64,000 nt of DNA from Sambucus nigra (taxonomy: Eukaryota; Streptophyta; Magnoliopsida; Dipsacales; Adoxaceae). The stretch covers positions 122,883,810-122,947,809 of the forward strand of contig OX422220.1 of assembly GCA_949130495.1 (NCBI GenBank), given 5' to 3'. A program made the position numbers and the translations under genes. Under the pieces are notes generated by a model, which saw nothing but the letters and a program-made list of their open reading frames with translations, was not told where the DNA came from and ran no database searches. Shown piece by piece: positions 32,501 through 43,356 of this stretch; position 1 is the stretch's first letter; the number at the start of each line of letters is the position of its first letter.

Positions 32501-33353
32501 ATACACCCTTGTTGCGGTAGATTATGTTTCTAAATGGGTAGAAGCGATAGCTACCAAAACAAATGACAACAAGGTGGTGATAAAGTTCCTACAGGAACAC
32601 ATACTTTCCCGCTTCGGTGCTCCGAAATCAATAATTAGTGATAATGGCAAGCACTTTTGCAATTGGCCATTCGGGAAGCTTATGAGAAAGTATGGCGTCG
32701 TTCACAAGGTTGGAACGACGTATCACCCACAAACAAATGGGCAGGCCGAACTAGCGAATCGTGAGATCAAGAACATTCTCGAGAAGACTGTCAATCCTAA
32801 CCGGAAAGATTTGTCAATTAGACTTAACGACTCGCTATGGGCCTATCGCACCGCATACAAAAATCAGCTTGGCATGTCCCCTTTTCGCTTCGTGTATGGA
32901 AAACCTTGCCATCTCCCCGTGGAGTTAGAACACAAAGCGTATTGGGCAATTAAGGAGCTCAATTATGCCATGGATAAAGCCGGTGAAGCTCGCAAGCTTC
33001 AAATAAATGAGTTAGAGGAGATACGCAATGATGCGTATGAGAATGCCAAAATTGCCAAAGAAAGGATGAAACTCGCTCACGATAGCATCATTCGACGCAA
33101 AGAGTTTCTTCCCGGGCAAAAAGTTCTTCTCTATAACTCTCGGCTTTATCTCTTTCCGGGCAAGTTGCGGTCGCGATGGTCTGGCCCGTTTGTTGTCAAG
33201 AATGTTTTCCCCCACGGAGCGGTCGAATTAGAAGATTTAAAAGGGGAAACTACATTCAAAGTGAATGGAAAACGCCTAAAGCCATATCTCGAGGCGTGCG
33301 AAGAGGAAGTCGACACTGTTTGGTTGTCGGACCCCATTTACGGGGTAGAGTGA
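29515..33353 (+). pseudogene. pol: Athila pol: protease, RT, RNase H, integrase, broken by one frameshift and two stops
   Basis: Same frame as gag from 29515 to 31338: PFPQRL, protease DLGASVNILP, RT with DGYSGYNQI and catalytic FMDD near 31187. A 1-bp deletion near 31329-31331 moves the frame. The continuation reads [12 protein letters not shown] and [11 protein letters not shown], stops at 31560-31562 (TAA), then RNase H ([45 protein letters not shown]), and a second stop at 32109-32111 (TGA). Integrase runs to 33353 with zinc finger CNRCQR, D in WGIDFMGP, D in ISDNGKHF and E in QAELANRE. All catalytic motifs survive, so decay is slight. Confidence 0.93.
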
Positions 33354-33959
33354 ACAGTTTCAGTTAGGTCGTCGCACCCCCAACGCGTATGGGGTGAGAG
33401 TCGTATGTGTCGTGTGCGTTAGTGAGTGTCGTTAGGATTTTGGTACATTCAGGTTTAGCATGTGCATGTTCGGGAATTGGGTCAATTCGGGTGATCGGTG
33501 TTATTGAGAGGTCATTAGTCTATATTTGGTGAGGAGCGCATTTTAAAAGTGCAATATTTCGAGGAAGAGAGGTTGAAATCCAGTTTCGTGGAAATTCCAT
33601 CCTAAAATCCCCAAGCCGGACCGATTCCTTTAATTTAAGGCCGGACCGGTTCCTTTAATTTTAGGCCGGACCGGTCCGCCCCTGGACCGGACCGGTCCGC
33701 CTTCTGCAGATTCGTTGAATCCCTTCCTCCCATTCACCCCCCCTTCTCCCCAATTACCATCCTTCCCTCCCATTCGGTTTCCCACATCCCCATACACCAT
33801 TTCCCTCCAAATACCTTTCCCTCCAACCACCTTTTCCCTCCAAATCCTTTCCCTCCACTATAAATTCAACCCTACCCCCCATCTTCTCTTCACACCTCAA
33901 ACAAAATTTCTCTCCTCTCCCTCTCCATATTTTTGTGAAGTTCCATCCTCTCTGTCTCC
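33354..33959 (+). promoter_or_regulatory. Putative internal promoter region before the envelope-position ORF
   Basis: Contains a GGACCGGTCC palindrome cluster (33613-33705) like the one in the LTR, then a strongly pyrimidine-rich stretch with repeated TTTCCCTCCA, a TATAAAT box at 33859, and the ORF start at 33960. The layout cluster-TATA-start mirrors the LTR promoter. Expression by splicing from the genomic RNA is the alternative. Confidence 0.5.
33859..33865 (+). promoter_or_regulatory. TATA box upstream of the envelope-position ORF
   Basis: TATAAAT in CCACTATAAATTCAACCC, about 100 bases before the ATG at 33960 and followed by a CT-rich leader. Confidence 0.5.
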
Positions 33960-35147
33960 ATGGCCCCCCATGCTGCCCCCACCAAATACGCATCCACCGA
34001 CATCCTACACTCCGGGAGCAACGAGTTCCGCTCCCGCCAAGAGGAGCGATGGTGCACCAACTTCTTCGGGACAAGCCGAAAACTCCATATGGAGCGCACT
34101 GTTCAATGGAACGCGCTGCCCAATTCTGTCACGGCCCTCTTCATGTCTCGGGGGTGGTGTCGTTTCCTCAACGAACCCCATGACGCCGTGTGGGCTTCCG
34201 AGGTCCGGTTATTCTATGGCACGCTTGTGCGGACGGACCAATTTGAGGCCCAAGCTTACGTTGATGGAACGGTCGTTCCTTTTTCCTTAGCCATCCTCAC
34301 GGACAAATTGGCCACCTTTGGTGTTCCGGACCCCCAAGACTTCACATATCCTAGGAACGTTCCTCCGGTCGCTAAGAACGTCATCATGGAGCGCATTGCT
34401 CCAAACGTGGCTTGGGCGGGACAAACCGTCGCTGTTGGACGACTCAACGAAACGGCGCGCCTCACTTTCCAAATTGTATGCGCCAACATTCTTCAAACGT
34501 CCAACGATTCCGCCATGAGGCCTCGGCAAGCCACCTTGACCTATCATCTCTTCGATCCCCAAACTTCCATCCATTTGGCCCGCACATTGTATGCCGACAT
34601 CATCGCCTCCTCTTTGGATGAGAAGGGTACCGCCCCTTTGCCCTATGCCCGTTTGATCACGTCTATCCTCCAAGACGCCGGTATTGAGGCCCCTGCCGAC
34701 CGCACCCGGAATCCCGGTCCCTTTGGACAGGGCACTCGCACTAAGAGTGCCAAACATCTCGCCATAATCCGGGCACGGCGGGGGCATGATAGCGAGGAAG
34801 AGACTGCCTCGGAAGAGAGCGCGGACGAGGAGGCCGCCGAAGCGGACGTTGAGATGGGTGACGTCGATGCCGACGATGAGTCGGCGGACGAGGAGGACGA
34901 CCCGGACTTTGAGTGGGTGGGTACCGATATCTCGACCCGGTTGTCCACCCTTGAGAACCGATTCGAGACCTTTGAGAACCGATTCGAGAACTTTGTGATC
35001 GACTACCAACGAGATCAGAATCGGGCGGCTCGAAGGCAAGCGGATATCTACCGCCGCCTAGGGGACCCTAATGAGCCACTGCCATCACATTTTCATGACC
35101 CCTATGGCCCCGACGCGCCCAACTCATCCCATTTCCCTCCCCCGTGA
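33960..35147 (+). CDS. Athila envelope-position ORF, 395 aa, plant transposon-protein domain
   Basis: Located between integrase and the 3' region, where Athila elements carry their so-called env-like gene. The visible domain spans about residues 50-245: RGWCRFL, VRLFYGTLV, VPFSLAILTDKLATFGVP, and LPYARLITSILQDAGI. I recognise this as the domain often annotated 'putative plant transposon protein' in Athila. It is followed by a strongly acidic Glu/Asp/Ala segment (about 285-325), a short coiled coil STLENRFETFENRFENF, and a Pro-rich tail. I see no signal peptide and no membrane segment, so a true envelope role is not supported. The frame is intact although gag and pol are damaged. Confidence 0.85.
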   Translation: MAPHAAPTKYASTDILHSGSNEFRSRQEERWCTNFFGTSRKLHMERTVQWNALPNSVTALFMSRGWCRFLNEPHDAVWASEVRLFYGTLVRTDQFEAQAYVDGTVVPFSLAILTDKLATFGVPDPQDFTYPRNVPPVAKNVIMERIAPNVAWAGQTVAVGRLNETARLTFQIVCANILQTSNDSAMRPRQATLTYHLFDPQTSIHLARTLYADIIASSLDEKGTAPLPYARLITSILQDAGIEAPADRTRNPGPFGQGTRTKSAKHLAIIRARRGHDSEEETASEESADEEAAEADVEMGDVDADDESADEEDDPDFEWVGTDISTRLSTLENRFETFENRFENFVIDYQRDQNRAARRQADIYRRLGDPNEPLPSHFHDPYGPDAPNSSHFPPP

Positions 35148-35335
35148 TGTTTTGTTGATTATGGATTGTTTTGATGTATTCCTTCTCATATCCTACATAT
35201 GTTGTATTCCTGTTTGTACCACAGTCTTATGATATAAAAAGTTGCATTTTTCTATATTTGTTTGTTTTAATTATTGCACCTATTATTTTGCCTTATTTAG
35301 ATTTTAGTCCTTTTTGCTTGAGGACAATGCAAAAG

Positions 35336-35350
35336 TCTAAGTTAGGGGGG
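35336..35350 (+). other. Internal polypurine-tract copy
   Basis: TCTAAGTTAGGGGGG, identical over 15 bases to the tract at 36849-36863, but followed by GTCACAAGTG instead of the LTR. Confidence 0.75.
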
Positions 35351-36848
35351 GTCACAAGTGCATATTTCTAAAACTTCACAAATTTTCAAAAATGCCCAAA
35401 AATTCCAAAAAAATCATAAAATTTTGAAAAATCCAAAAATATTTTTGTTCAAAATAAATAAAAATTGGAATTCAAATTTTTCAAAAATATCATTAAAAGT
35501 CAAATTGGAGTCTCAAAGTGTAAAAAGTCAACATACACAAAGCCGACATTGACCAAAGATGGAAATTGTGCAAAAAAAAATTGACGACTTAACGAATAAA
35601 TGTGGAGACTAACAAACCCGGTGAGATTCGAGCCTATCACGTTTTGCGAGATTTTAAATCAATCCGAGTTAATTGTTAACTCAAAGTCCTTTTTAGTGCT
35701 TAATAAGTTGTCAAGGATCTCAACCCTTCCATTTTGATCGGTTTTGAAAAATGTGTGCAATATTGCCTTGAAAAACGTGCCAAATTAGTCTCTAGCTTAA
35801 ATCCACCTCAAAACGCATATGGTAACGCAATTAGCATTTTGGACAATGAAGTAGGCCCTTGTTTGTCACCCCAAAAATATTGGCCAGAAAAAGATGCGAA
35901 AAACTACCCCTTTTGCAACCCAAATTGAGCCGAATAATTTTCCCTTTCATTTGACAACCCGAAAAACCCAAAATAGCCGGAATTGTGGAAAAATGAAAAA
36001 ATTCAGACTTCAAGTCCAAAAAGTGCATATAAAGGGGCAAGAAACAAAATAGTATGCTCAACAAAAATAATAGAAAAAGAAGAAAAAGATGAGCAATAGC
36101 CCGAAAAATGCAAAAATGGACATCACGAATGACTTTTCCAATTCCAACTTTCCTTACCTCCTTCATTTTAGCCAATATACCCTAAAAACCCAAAAAAGTC
36201 CTAACCGAGTCCAAATTGCGAAAAATTGAGTACCGCGTGGAGAGCTAATACACCAAAAGATAATATAAGAGGTTAAATGCGCGAAATAAGAGGCAATGTT
36301 CCCATTTTTACAACCGTAATCCGTTGATGAGATCCTTTCACCATGAAATTTCTGTCTTTCTAATTGTATGCGTGATTTTGCGTCCATTATATTTAATCTT
36401 TTTATCACGCATACCGAGCGAAAAGCCATATTCCGAGTGGTTCGTTTGAGAGAGCTTCCCATGAGAATTTGAAATCAAAACGAATTTTCGGATAAGTAAC
36501 GTAATGATTAATCGGTGGAAATCGGCGGTTATATTTCTGGCTTCGCACACACGCACTACAGTTTGAGACTTGTAAACATGACTTAATGATGACTATTTTC
36601 AGCAAAAGTTTGAATTATACAATTTTTGGTTATTTTGAAGTTCTTTGAGTCGAATTTTGTAGGTATATTCTCTGCAAACCCTCACGAAACACAACTCGTC
36701 CCACTAGGGTAACCTAGGGATTTAAAGGCTTGTTGCATACGCTAAATGCAATCGCGTGCCCGCGAAAGAGGTATTTTATCCCAATAAAATATTTTTCAAG
36801 AGTTGGGCCTTGCTAGAATTCTTTTACATTGCTCGGGACGCGCAAAGT

Positions 36849-36863
36849 TCTAAGTTAGGGGGG
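36849..36863 (+). other. Athila 3' polypurine tract
   Basis: TCTAAGTTAGGGGGG followed by TT and the LTR start TGATTAGG at 36866. Confidence 0.85.
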
Positions 36864-36865
36864 TT

Positions 36866-38469
36866 TGATTAGGCATAAATTCTTCCCAATTTATCCCCTA
36901 ATTTCGGTACTTTAATCACCTCGAACAACGTAATTGGATTGACTTTATCTCATAATCTTGTTATTGACTTATCCTAACAAGTACATCGAGTTTCTGGTAT
37001 TTCGTTATGATTTTACAGGTATCTAATGTCAAGAAATGGAAGAAGGAAACCGAAAGAATAGAGAAACTCAACAAGAAAAGTCAAAAGGGCAAAAGAGTCA
37101 TTTCTACTCAAAATCCGGATGAGGTACCTAAAGAGAAGTTGAAGGTATCATCCTCACAAGAACCTAGGAAGAAACGACACCTCAATCGGATACCTGGAGA
37201 AAAAGATATGGATAGTCAAAGTTTGAAAGAAAAGTCAAATAGGCAGACCGGTCCGCCCTCAACCCGGACCAGTCCGCTGTGCAAACTCCAGAGAACTGTG
37301 AACCGAAGGCGAACCGAAGAAGAAAAAAATTAAAAGAACCGATCCGCCCCCGGACCGGTCCGCCTGAAAAATAAAAGAACCGATCCGCCTTAGAGGCAGA
37401 CCGATCCGCCTAAGGGCCGGACCGGTCCGCCTATCGAGATTTTGTTTTCTGATTCTCCTCTAAAGACTCCGACTTATACTCAACTTCTTGGAATTTCATG
37501 TAGGGTATAAAAACCCGAATTATTTTCATTGTAAAGTAGGCAAGAACGTAGGGGATTAGTTTAATCTCTCTTATTCTTCCATAAACCCTAGTTGTAGATA
37601 CAATTTCCAGTTTTATTCAAGGATTGAAGGTTTATTCAAAGTCGTGTGATCACCAATTTTATTCATTGCTGAAATTATTCCTTGGGTAATTTTAGTAAGT
37701 TGTTTCTTCTTTGTGATTATATTCTATAGTATTCCATCAATTGTCCTTAGCTTAATCATGAACACTTGCATATTAAATATTGTTTTCATCACTTTCACCA
37801 TGTTAGGCTAGGTTTTTAAAGCTCGGGTTACATGAACCCAACCTGATGTGGTAATTGCATGTATAAAATTAATCCTCTGAATTTAGTGATTAATTGTGAT
37901 CGTATTGCATAGGGACATAACAATTGTAGGTCTAAATATCTCGTTTGCCCCTGGGTAACCGGGATGATTGAGAATACAATTCGAGTGTCACTATTGTGAT
38001 ACTGATTTACTCATCCTTTGATTATGTATGACGCGGGCTTGAACCTCGTATACGTAATGCTTGGGAGTACTAAAGACTGGGTCAAATTAATTAGATATAT
38101 TTACGATTAATATTATAACTGCAGTACACTAGGGTTGGGGGATTGTATTCCCGTCCTATTTTCTTCATCATCTCATTTAAAAGTTCAAATCAATTTTTCA
38201 TTCACAATTTAGGTAATTTAGTTAGCTGCATTTTTCATCATAATTACATAATTGCATTTAGTGTAATCGAATCCCAAAACCCAAATCAATCTTTTCTTTT
38301 CTTTTTTAGAGTCAACGTTAGGATTCTTCCATCTCATCCCGTCGTCACAACTTCGTTGTCCTTTCTCCCTGAGGATCGATACCCGACTTGTCGGATTATT
38401 ACTTGAACGACAGGCTTGCACTTGATCCTAGAGAGTACACACTTTAGAGACACATTCTGAGTCGTGTCA
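36866..38469 (+). repeat. Athila 3' LTR, 1604 bp
   Basis: Matches the 5' LTR along its whole length. It carries one extra module of about 21 bp near 37390 (TAGAGGCAGACCGATCCGCC), which accounts for the length difference. Confidence 0.97.
37243..37433. promoter_or_regulatory. GGACCGGTCC palindrome cluster in the 3' LTR
   Basis: Same modules as in the 5' LTR with one added ACCGATCCGCC unit and one palindrome weakened to GGACCAGTCC. Confidence 0.6.
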
Positions 38470-38772
38470 GGCAGCTAAAGGCATTGGACTAGCATAGAGA
38501 TAAGGAAAAAGAGGACTTTAAAGTCTACACCCAGTAGCTGTACATAGATTATAAGAACCTAGTCAAGCCTATAGAGTTTCAAGCGGTACACCTGATCCTT
38601 TTCTCATCCACTCATCACCTTCGTAGCATGTCGGCATCAAAGTTCAAACCAATTAGGAGGGGCCCTTTTTAGTGAGGGGAGTAGCAAATCAGGGTACTGC
38701 TAGATATCGGAGCCAGAGAGTGAGTGTCTCTAATTCATCAATTGCAAGTGGCTAAAGAGATATTATGCCTAG
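38470..38772 (+). pseudogene. pol: Tat-3 integrase, right part, to the end of pol
   Basis: Continues the reading interrupted at 25984: LKALD*HRDKEKEDFKVYTQ, NLVKPIEF, KFKPIRRGPF, and the C-terminal signature INCKWLKRYYA followed by a stop at 38770-38772. The matching segment of Tat-2 (LEALDEHRDNAMQHFQMYTK) shows that the Athila element landed between two adjacent codons of one integrase. Confidence 0.85.
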
Positions 38773-39257
38773 TTTTGTTAAAATTCATTTCTTTTGAAGA
38801 ATTTGAGCTATTTGTTCTAACACCAAAAAAGTCTTTTTTATAAAAATGATAGAGCAACATAGTCTTGTAAATAGTACATAGTATGAAAAGAAATGAACAA
38901 CATCTCTTTTTTATCATTGCATGATTATTCTTATTTTTTTTTACTTACCTGTTGTATGAGGTAGATGCACCAGAATATTTTTTAAAAAACACTCTCTACT
39001 AAACTAGAAAAGGGTCCATGACAAAGAGGAACTTCACTCATCATACTTATGGGGTAACTCCATCCTAAGGGAAAAGTATATTGAGCAAAGTCCTTCCAGA
39101 CATATCAGATAAATTAGTTTATCACCAGACCAGCAAGGGGTTATCCTCCTAATGATAATTTTAAATTTTTTTAGTTATCATATAACCAGATTTATAGCTT
39201 GGAGAACAAGTGCTAGCTTCTTTCCTTTATCATGGAAATGTGGAGAAGGGGGTTCTA

Positions 39258-39305
39258 CCCCCCCCCCCCCCCCCACCACCACCACCACCACCACACACAC
39301 ACACA
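39258..39305. repeat. (C)n(CCA)n(CA)n compound microsatellite
   Basis: About 17 C, then CCA repeats, then CA repeats. Confidence 0.95.
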
Positions 39306-39619
39306 ATTTTTTTTAAGACTATGAAAGTTCTTAAGAAAATAATATATAAAATAAGAACCCCATAGGCTAGGGGCTGTTTTATTTTACAAAAACAGTCACT
39401 CTTTACTCGTTTCATTGGTAAAGATTTTTGAAACAGAGCCTAAAGGAAAGAGAAGGGGTGACCTCCCTGCATGTCATTCCATATGAACACATATAATAAT
39501 ATGTAAGAGTACCCCTATAGACAGATGGGGCAACTTAAAAATAGTAACCTGCCCAGATAACATGCAAATACCCCACAGCCACATGGGGTTGCGCTATATA
39601 TATATATACAGTCCTGCTC

Positions 39620-39755
39620 TTGTGCGGACTAGTCCGCATTTTAAGATTGCGGACGGGACATGTGTCACCTGACGATGAGCCCAAAAAAGAGAGAGAGTGC
39701 GCCTATAATTTAGGTGATAATTTCTTGGTGCACCGTTAGGTGACACATCGTAAGA
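39620..39755. repeat. Nested inverted repeats
   Basis: TGCGGACTAGTCCGCA palindrome near 39621-39636, and arms ATGTGTCACCT...AGGTGACACAT about 60 bases apart to 39752. It may be the end of a small transposon; no TSD found. Confidence 0.5.
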
Positions 39756-40499
39756 AGATTCTACAAAAACTAATAATGCCTTGTGTATTAAGATATTGTT
39801 ACTCGAATAAGGTTTGATCTTGGCCACTACTTCAAAAGTGAAGTTGAAAAAAATATTGGAAAAGTTATGAATATGTTGATGGCATCGAACCAAGGATCCA
39901 ATGATAACTCTGGGTTGGGATTTTATAAGTTTTATGAAATTAGTTCCAATATTTCCATAATTTTTATTAAAGTGACTTTCGCTAACGATTATACTTTATT
40001 TATCACTATTAATTGTACTAATATTATAAATGTGAAATAAGTGGAAGTGAATAAGAAGATACCTATATATGTTTTCTCATTTTGCAAAAATCAATGTCAT
40101 TTGAAGGAGTTTTGCTGTAAGATGAACACAATTCAACAAAATTCCCATCTTGCTTCTAAAATACCACTCAAAGTGAACATGACCAAGCCGTACTACACCA
40201 CTCATTTTAAATAGACAATCACATAGTGGTTATCAATTTTGAAAAAGCTAGTGCCCTAGGGGTTTTATGAAAACACCACTAATTTTAATTTTAACAATTT
40301 TTATAAAGTTTTCACTAATATAAAACCACAAGTGTTGTGTTAAACAACTTACCAATTTTGGTCTTATCCAAAGTAAGAATGAGCGGTCCCTCTAACAGAG
40401 TGTGCTTACGCAAAGATGGTCCAAATAAATACAAGTTCAATTTGTATATTTTTCAAAATTTTAAAGATTGAAACTTTAAACTAAATTAACCGAATTAAA

Positions 40500-41715
40500 C
40501 TTAGCACCAATTTTAAAAGCTTTCTTGTGGAAAACTGATTTACCAAATTTTATCTTTTTACCCTAAAGCAATTATCTACATTGATTGAAGATGAATTAAA
40601 TAAATCAACCACAAGATGCCGATGTATGAGTAAAAAACCATAAAAGGTAAAACTTTCGACGACCCAGCCAAACAGCCCGCGATGATGCGAAATTACAAAA
40701 GATAACAGTAAACTTACACAACGACTAGATCCTCCACAAGCCTTGAAGCTCTTAAATATTTGGTCGCTCCTCCATAGTGCAACACAAGAGTCCACCTACC
40801 CCACCTGCCATAATGCATGAGTTCACGCACGTCTCGATATACACTGATAAGGATCAGCAACCATCAAACACCGCAAATGTTACGAATGGAGTCCACTGCA
40901 CGAAATAAGTTTTCTCCAGATGAAAGAAACAACTTTGGTGCCTAATTTCAAGATCTCAAAGCATAAGATTTATGAATCTTCAATCTTTAAACGTATAGGG
41001 TGAAACATAGGGTTCGGATCTCTGGTAAACAAGTTGGAAATCATTTTTCACCCAAAAGTACTTTTAAACTCTGAGTCCAACACGACTTAAATAATGAATG
41101 CACAAATTTCGAGGCAACGACTCATTCAAAAAAAATAGAAGCTATTTGAACGATAATTGAACTCTCCTTTGAACAACATCTCAGTTCGTTCAAATGAAGA
41201 TTCAATCTCATTCAAACGAGATAATAACTAGCTACTAACGAGGTGTGACATCCTTATCAGAGTAACCTCGTTCGATGGTCGTTAGATTGTCGTTCTAATG
41301 AGATCTTAATCGTATTTGAATAAAAAATGAAGTCATTCAAACGAAGCTAGTAATTTCTCTCTAACTAGCCTGATTCTCATTCAAACGAGATTAAAACCAA
41401 ACTCTATTTTTCTTTAAAAAATAATTAAAATTAGTTCCAAATGTTTTAAACAAATAAACAACCTTAAAAATATTTTCAAGGTCTCATAATTATTATGCAT
41501 TCATAATTAGGAGATCCTCGGTAAATGTGAAGACAAACATGGCACAAAACATGGCCCGACATATCCAATCTTGAAGTTTGAACGTTAAGTCTTCATAAAA
41601 AAATGCCATAGGCTCATGGTATTGAATACACAAAGTCTATCCTATGACTCAAACGTTTTGTCCGGAATGATGCCAATTACATAAAAATTGATTCGATTGG
41701 AAATTTGTCCTTACA
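40500..41715 (-). repeat. Putative Ty1/copia LTR, minus strand
   Basis: Right next to it, at 41716-41730, the minus strand reads CTAAAGGGAGAAATT, like the AAAGGGGGAGA tract that ends many plant copia elements, followed by TGTAAGGACAAA as an LTR start. A cluster of ATTCAAACGAGA-like motifs lies at 41110-41395. The left boundary is a guess; no second LTR seen. Confidence 0.35.
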
Positions 41716-41902
41716 AATTTCTCCCTTTAGCTATTCCGGGACAAAACCAAAATAAAAATCCTATCGATTGTCAAACTCTCTAAAAATACTCATTCCCTAT
41801 ACACAAACATGAGTATCTTTTATTTTCTTGAAAACTTTGTCGAATAGATGGAACGTTGTATGTACACTTAAACACAGCTTTCAAATGCAAAGAGAATATA
41901 AC
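41716..41902 (-). other. 3' noncoding edge of the putative copia element
   Basis: About 190 bases from the polypurine-like tract to the Tat-2 LTR start; no reading frame. Confidence 0.3.
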
Positions 41903-43058
41903 TGTAGAGGGGTATTGAAGGTAATCCTGAGATTAAAGATAATCTCCCCACTTACAACAGTGTTTGGGATAAAGGCAACTCAGCGTGGTAGCCGAGAGGG
42001 ACCTTCCAGCGAAGAAGCTGACCGAGAGAACTCGTCCTTTAGTCCTGTTGATTAATTTAGTCTTGTTATATCTTTTGATTATATTTACTATGAGCTATAA
42101 TGATTGTAATCATGTAACGAGAACAATGATTATGTGTCAGGTCGAACGGTACTCGCGAGAGACTAGGCTTGGCAGGGCCTGGGAGATCTTTCATGCTCTA
42201 TCGAACGACCTCGCCATGGGAACTTTTGAGGGACTTAGTTTGGAGTATTGAGAAGTGAGGCACCATTGGGGATTATCCTAACCACCTTAGATACACCTGG
42301 TAAAACACCGAAAGACCCTGACTGTGGAACCTCGGGGGGAGCAACCTTGAGTTCATCGGGCGTTGAGTTATGAGCCAAATAACCCTCTACTTAATGTCAC
42401 ATCCACTTTATTTGATGTCATTAACCAGCTAGGCAATGTCAGACCTACACTTGAGTAAACCACCATGGTATTTGGGGTTGTCAGATAGTTGGCGAGCCAC
42501 CTCTGTAACGGCAGCCCCCTATGACGTGGACATAACTAGTGCATCAGGTATTTAATGCTTGTGACATATAGTATGAGGGATGTCTTTCACAAGAATTAAG
42601 GGCTGAGTTGCCTCGGGGGTAGTGGGTGGCTATTTAAGGACCCAACCACCTCTGAGGAGGCATCATAATCTTTTTGAGAGTTAAGAAGTTATTACTAAAG
42701 ATAATATACATCAGAGAGAGAGAGAGTTATTAAAAACCAGAGAGTTTACTCACCCACCATTGTCATTTATTATGAAACTTTTAATACTTGACAGAGATTC
42801 TTGAGGGTGGTTGGTGTGTTTGGTTGCCTGCCAAGGTGTATCCAGGTCGCTTTCTTCTTTCTCCCTATAATTGAGTTACTTCTGAGTTCATTATTATCTT
42901 TTGAGTCATACATGAGATATATGTGAGTTTAACCAAGTTTATCTTCACTAAGTTGTGTTTGCGTGTCCTATAGTTAATCAATAGTTTTGCTAGTTTACTT
43001 ATCATTACTGTACTCAAAAGGGGTTATGCCTCCATCTTATCTAAACTACCCTCTTACA
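41903..43058 (+). repeat. Tat-2 5' LTR, about 1156 bp
   Basis: The right end CCCTCTTACA at 43058 is fixed by the PBS. The left end is inferred at TGTAGAGGGG, nearly the inverted copy of the right end. TATTTAA near 42630 is a likely TATA box, about 430 bases before the end. No second LTR is available for checking. Confidence 0.65.
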
Positions 43059-43060
43059 TT

Positions 43061-43080
43061 TGGCGACTCCACTGGGGACG
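43061..43080 (+). other. Tat-2 primer-binding site, Arg-tRNA type
   Basis: TGGCGACTCCACTGGGGACG, two bases after the LTR. It closely matches the arginine-tRNA PBS known for Ogre-type Tat elements. Confidence 0.85.
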
Positions 43081-43356
43081 AATTCTTCTAAGCAAGGAGT
43101 ATGGCATAATATAACGTCAATCGAAGGCTCAACTTTGACGACATTCAACAAAATGAGAACAAGCGACGAGAGAGCTGAAGGCTTTAAGGGACAGGGTTCC
43201 TCGAACAGAGGTACCTCTCGCACAAGAGACGACAGGCGTTCCAAGGGTGACACAAGCTTCCACGAGTGCTGGGTTAGGGCCAGCCCAAGTGACACTCCTC
43301 ATGATTAAATTTTATGAGTTTTTTCAAACTCCCGTAGATTTGAAGCCAACTCTTTC

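Larger units (their letters stand above)
35148..36865 (+). other. Athila 3' noncoding region
   Basis: About 1.7 kb, AT-rich, no credible ORF. It starts with a transcript-end-like stretch and the first copy of the polypurine sequence at 35336, then runs of AAAATTTC-like sequence, and ends at the second polypurine copy before the LTR. Confidence 0.6.
25985..38469 (+). mobile_element. Complete Athila-type Ty3/gypsy retrotransposon, 12,485 bp
   Basis: LTRs at 25985-27567 and 36866-38469 begin TGATTAGGCA and end GTGTCA. The 5-bp TSD GGCAG is present at 25980-25984 and 38470-38474. The PBS matches the aspartate-tRNA type used by Athila. Order: gag, protease, RT, RNase H, integrase, an envelope-position ORF, a long AT-rich 3' region, polypurine tract. 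Pol carries stops and a 1-bp deletion, so the element is not autonomous, although both LTRs and the last ORF look intact. Confidence 0.97.
38773..41715. other. AT-rich interval: Tat-3 3' remnant, microsatellites and a putative copia LTR
   Basis: No gene. Includes a (C)n(CCA)n(CA)n repeat at 39258-39305, an inverted-repeat stretch at 39625-39755 and, toward the right, sequence ending CCTTACA at 41715 that fits the edge of a minus-strand LTR. Confidence 0.4.

Noticed and set aside
33754..35039. Antisense frames opposite the Athila last ORF, up to 250 codons
   Set aside because: Shadows of a GC-rich sense gene; no domain, and the sense strand explains the open frame.
33960..35147. True viral envelope glycoprotein
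   Set aside because: No signal peptide, no transmembrane segment, and a domain typical of plant transposon proteins.
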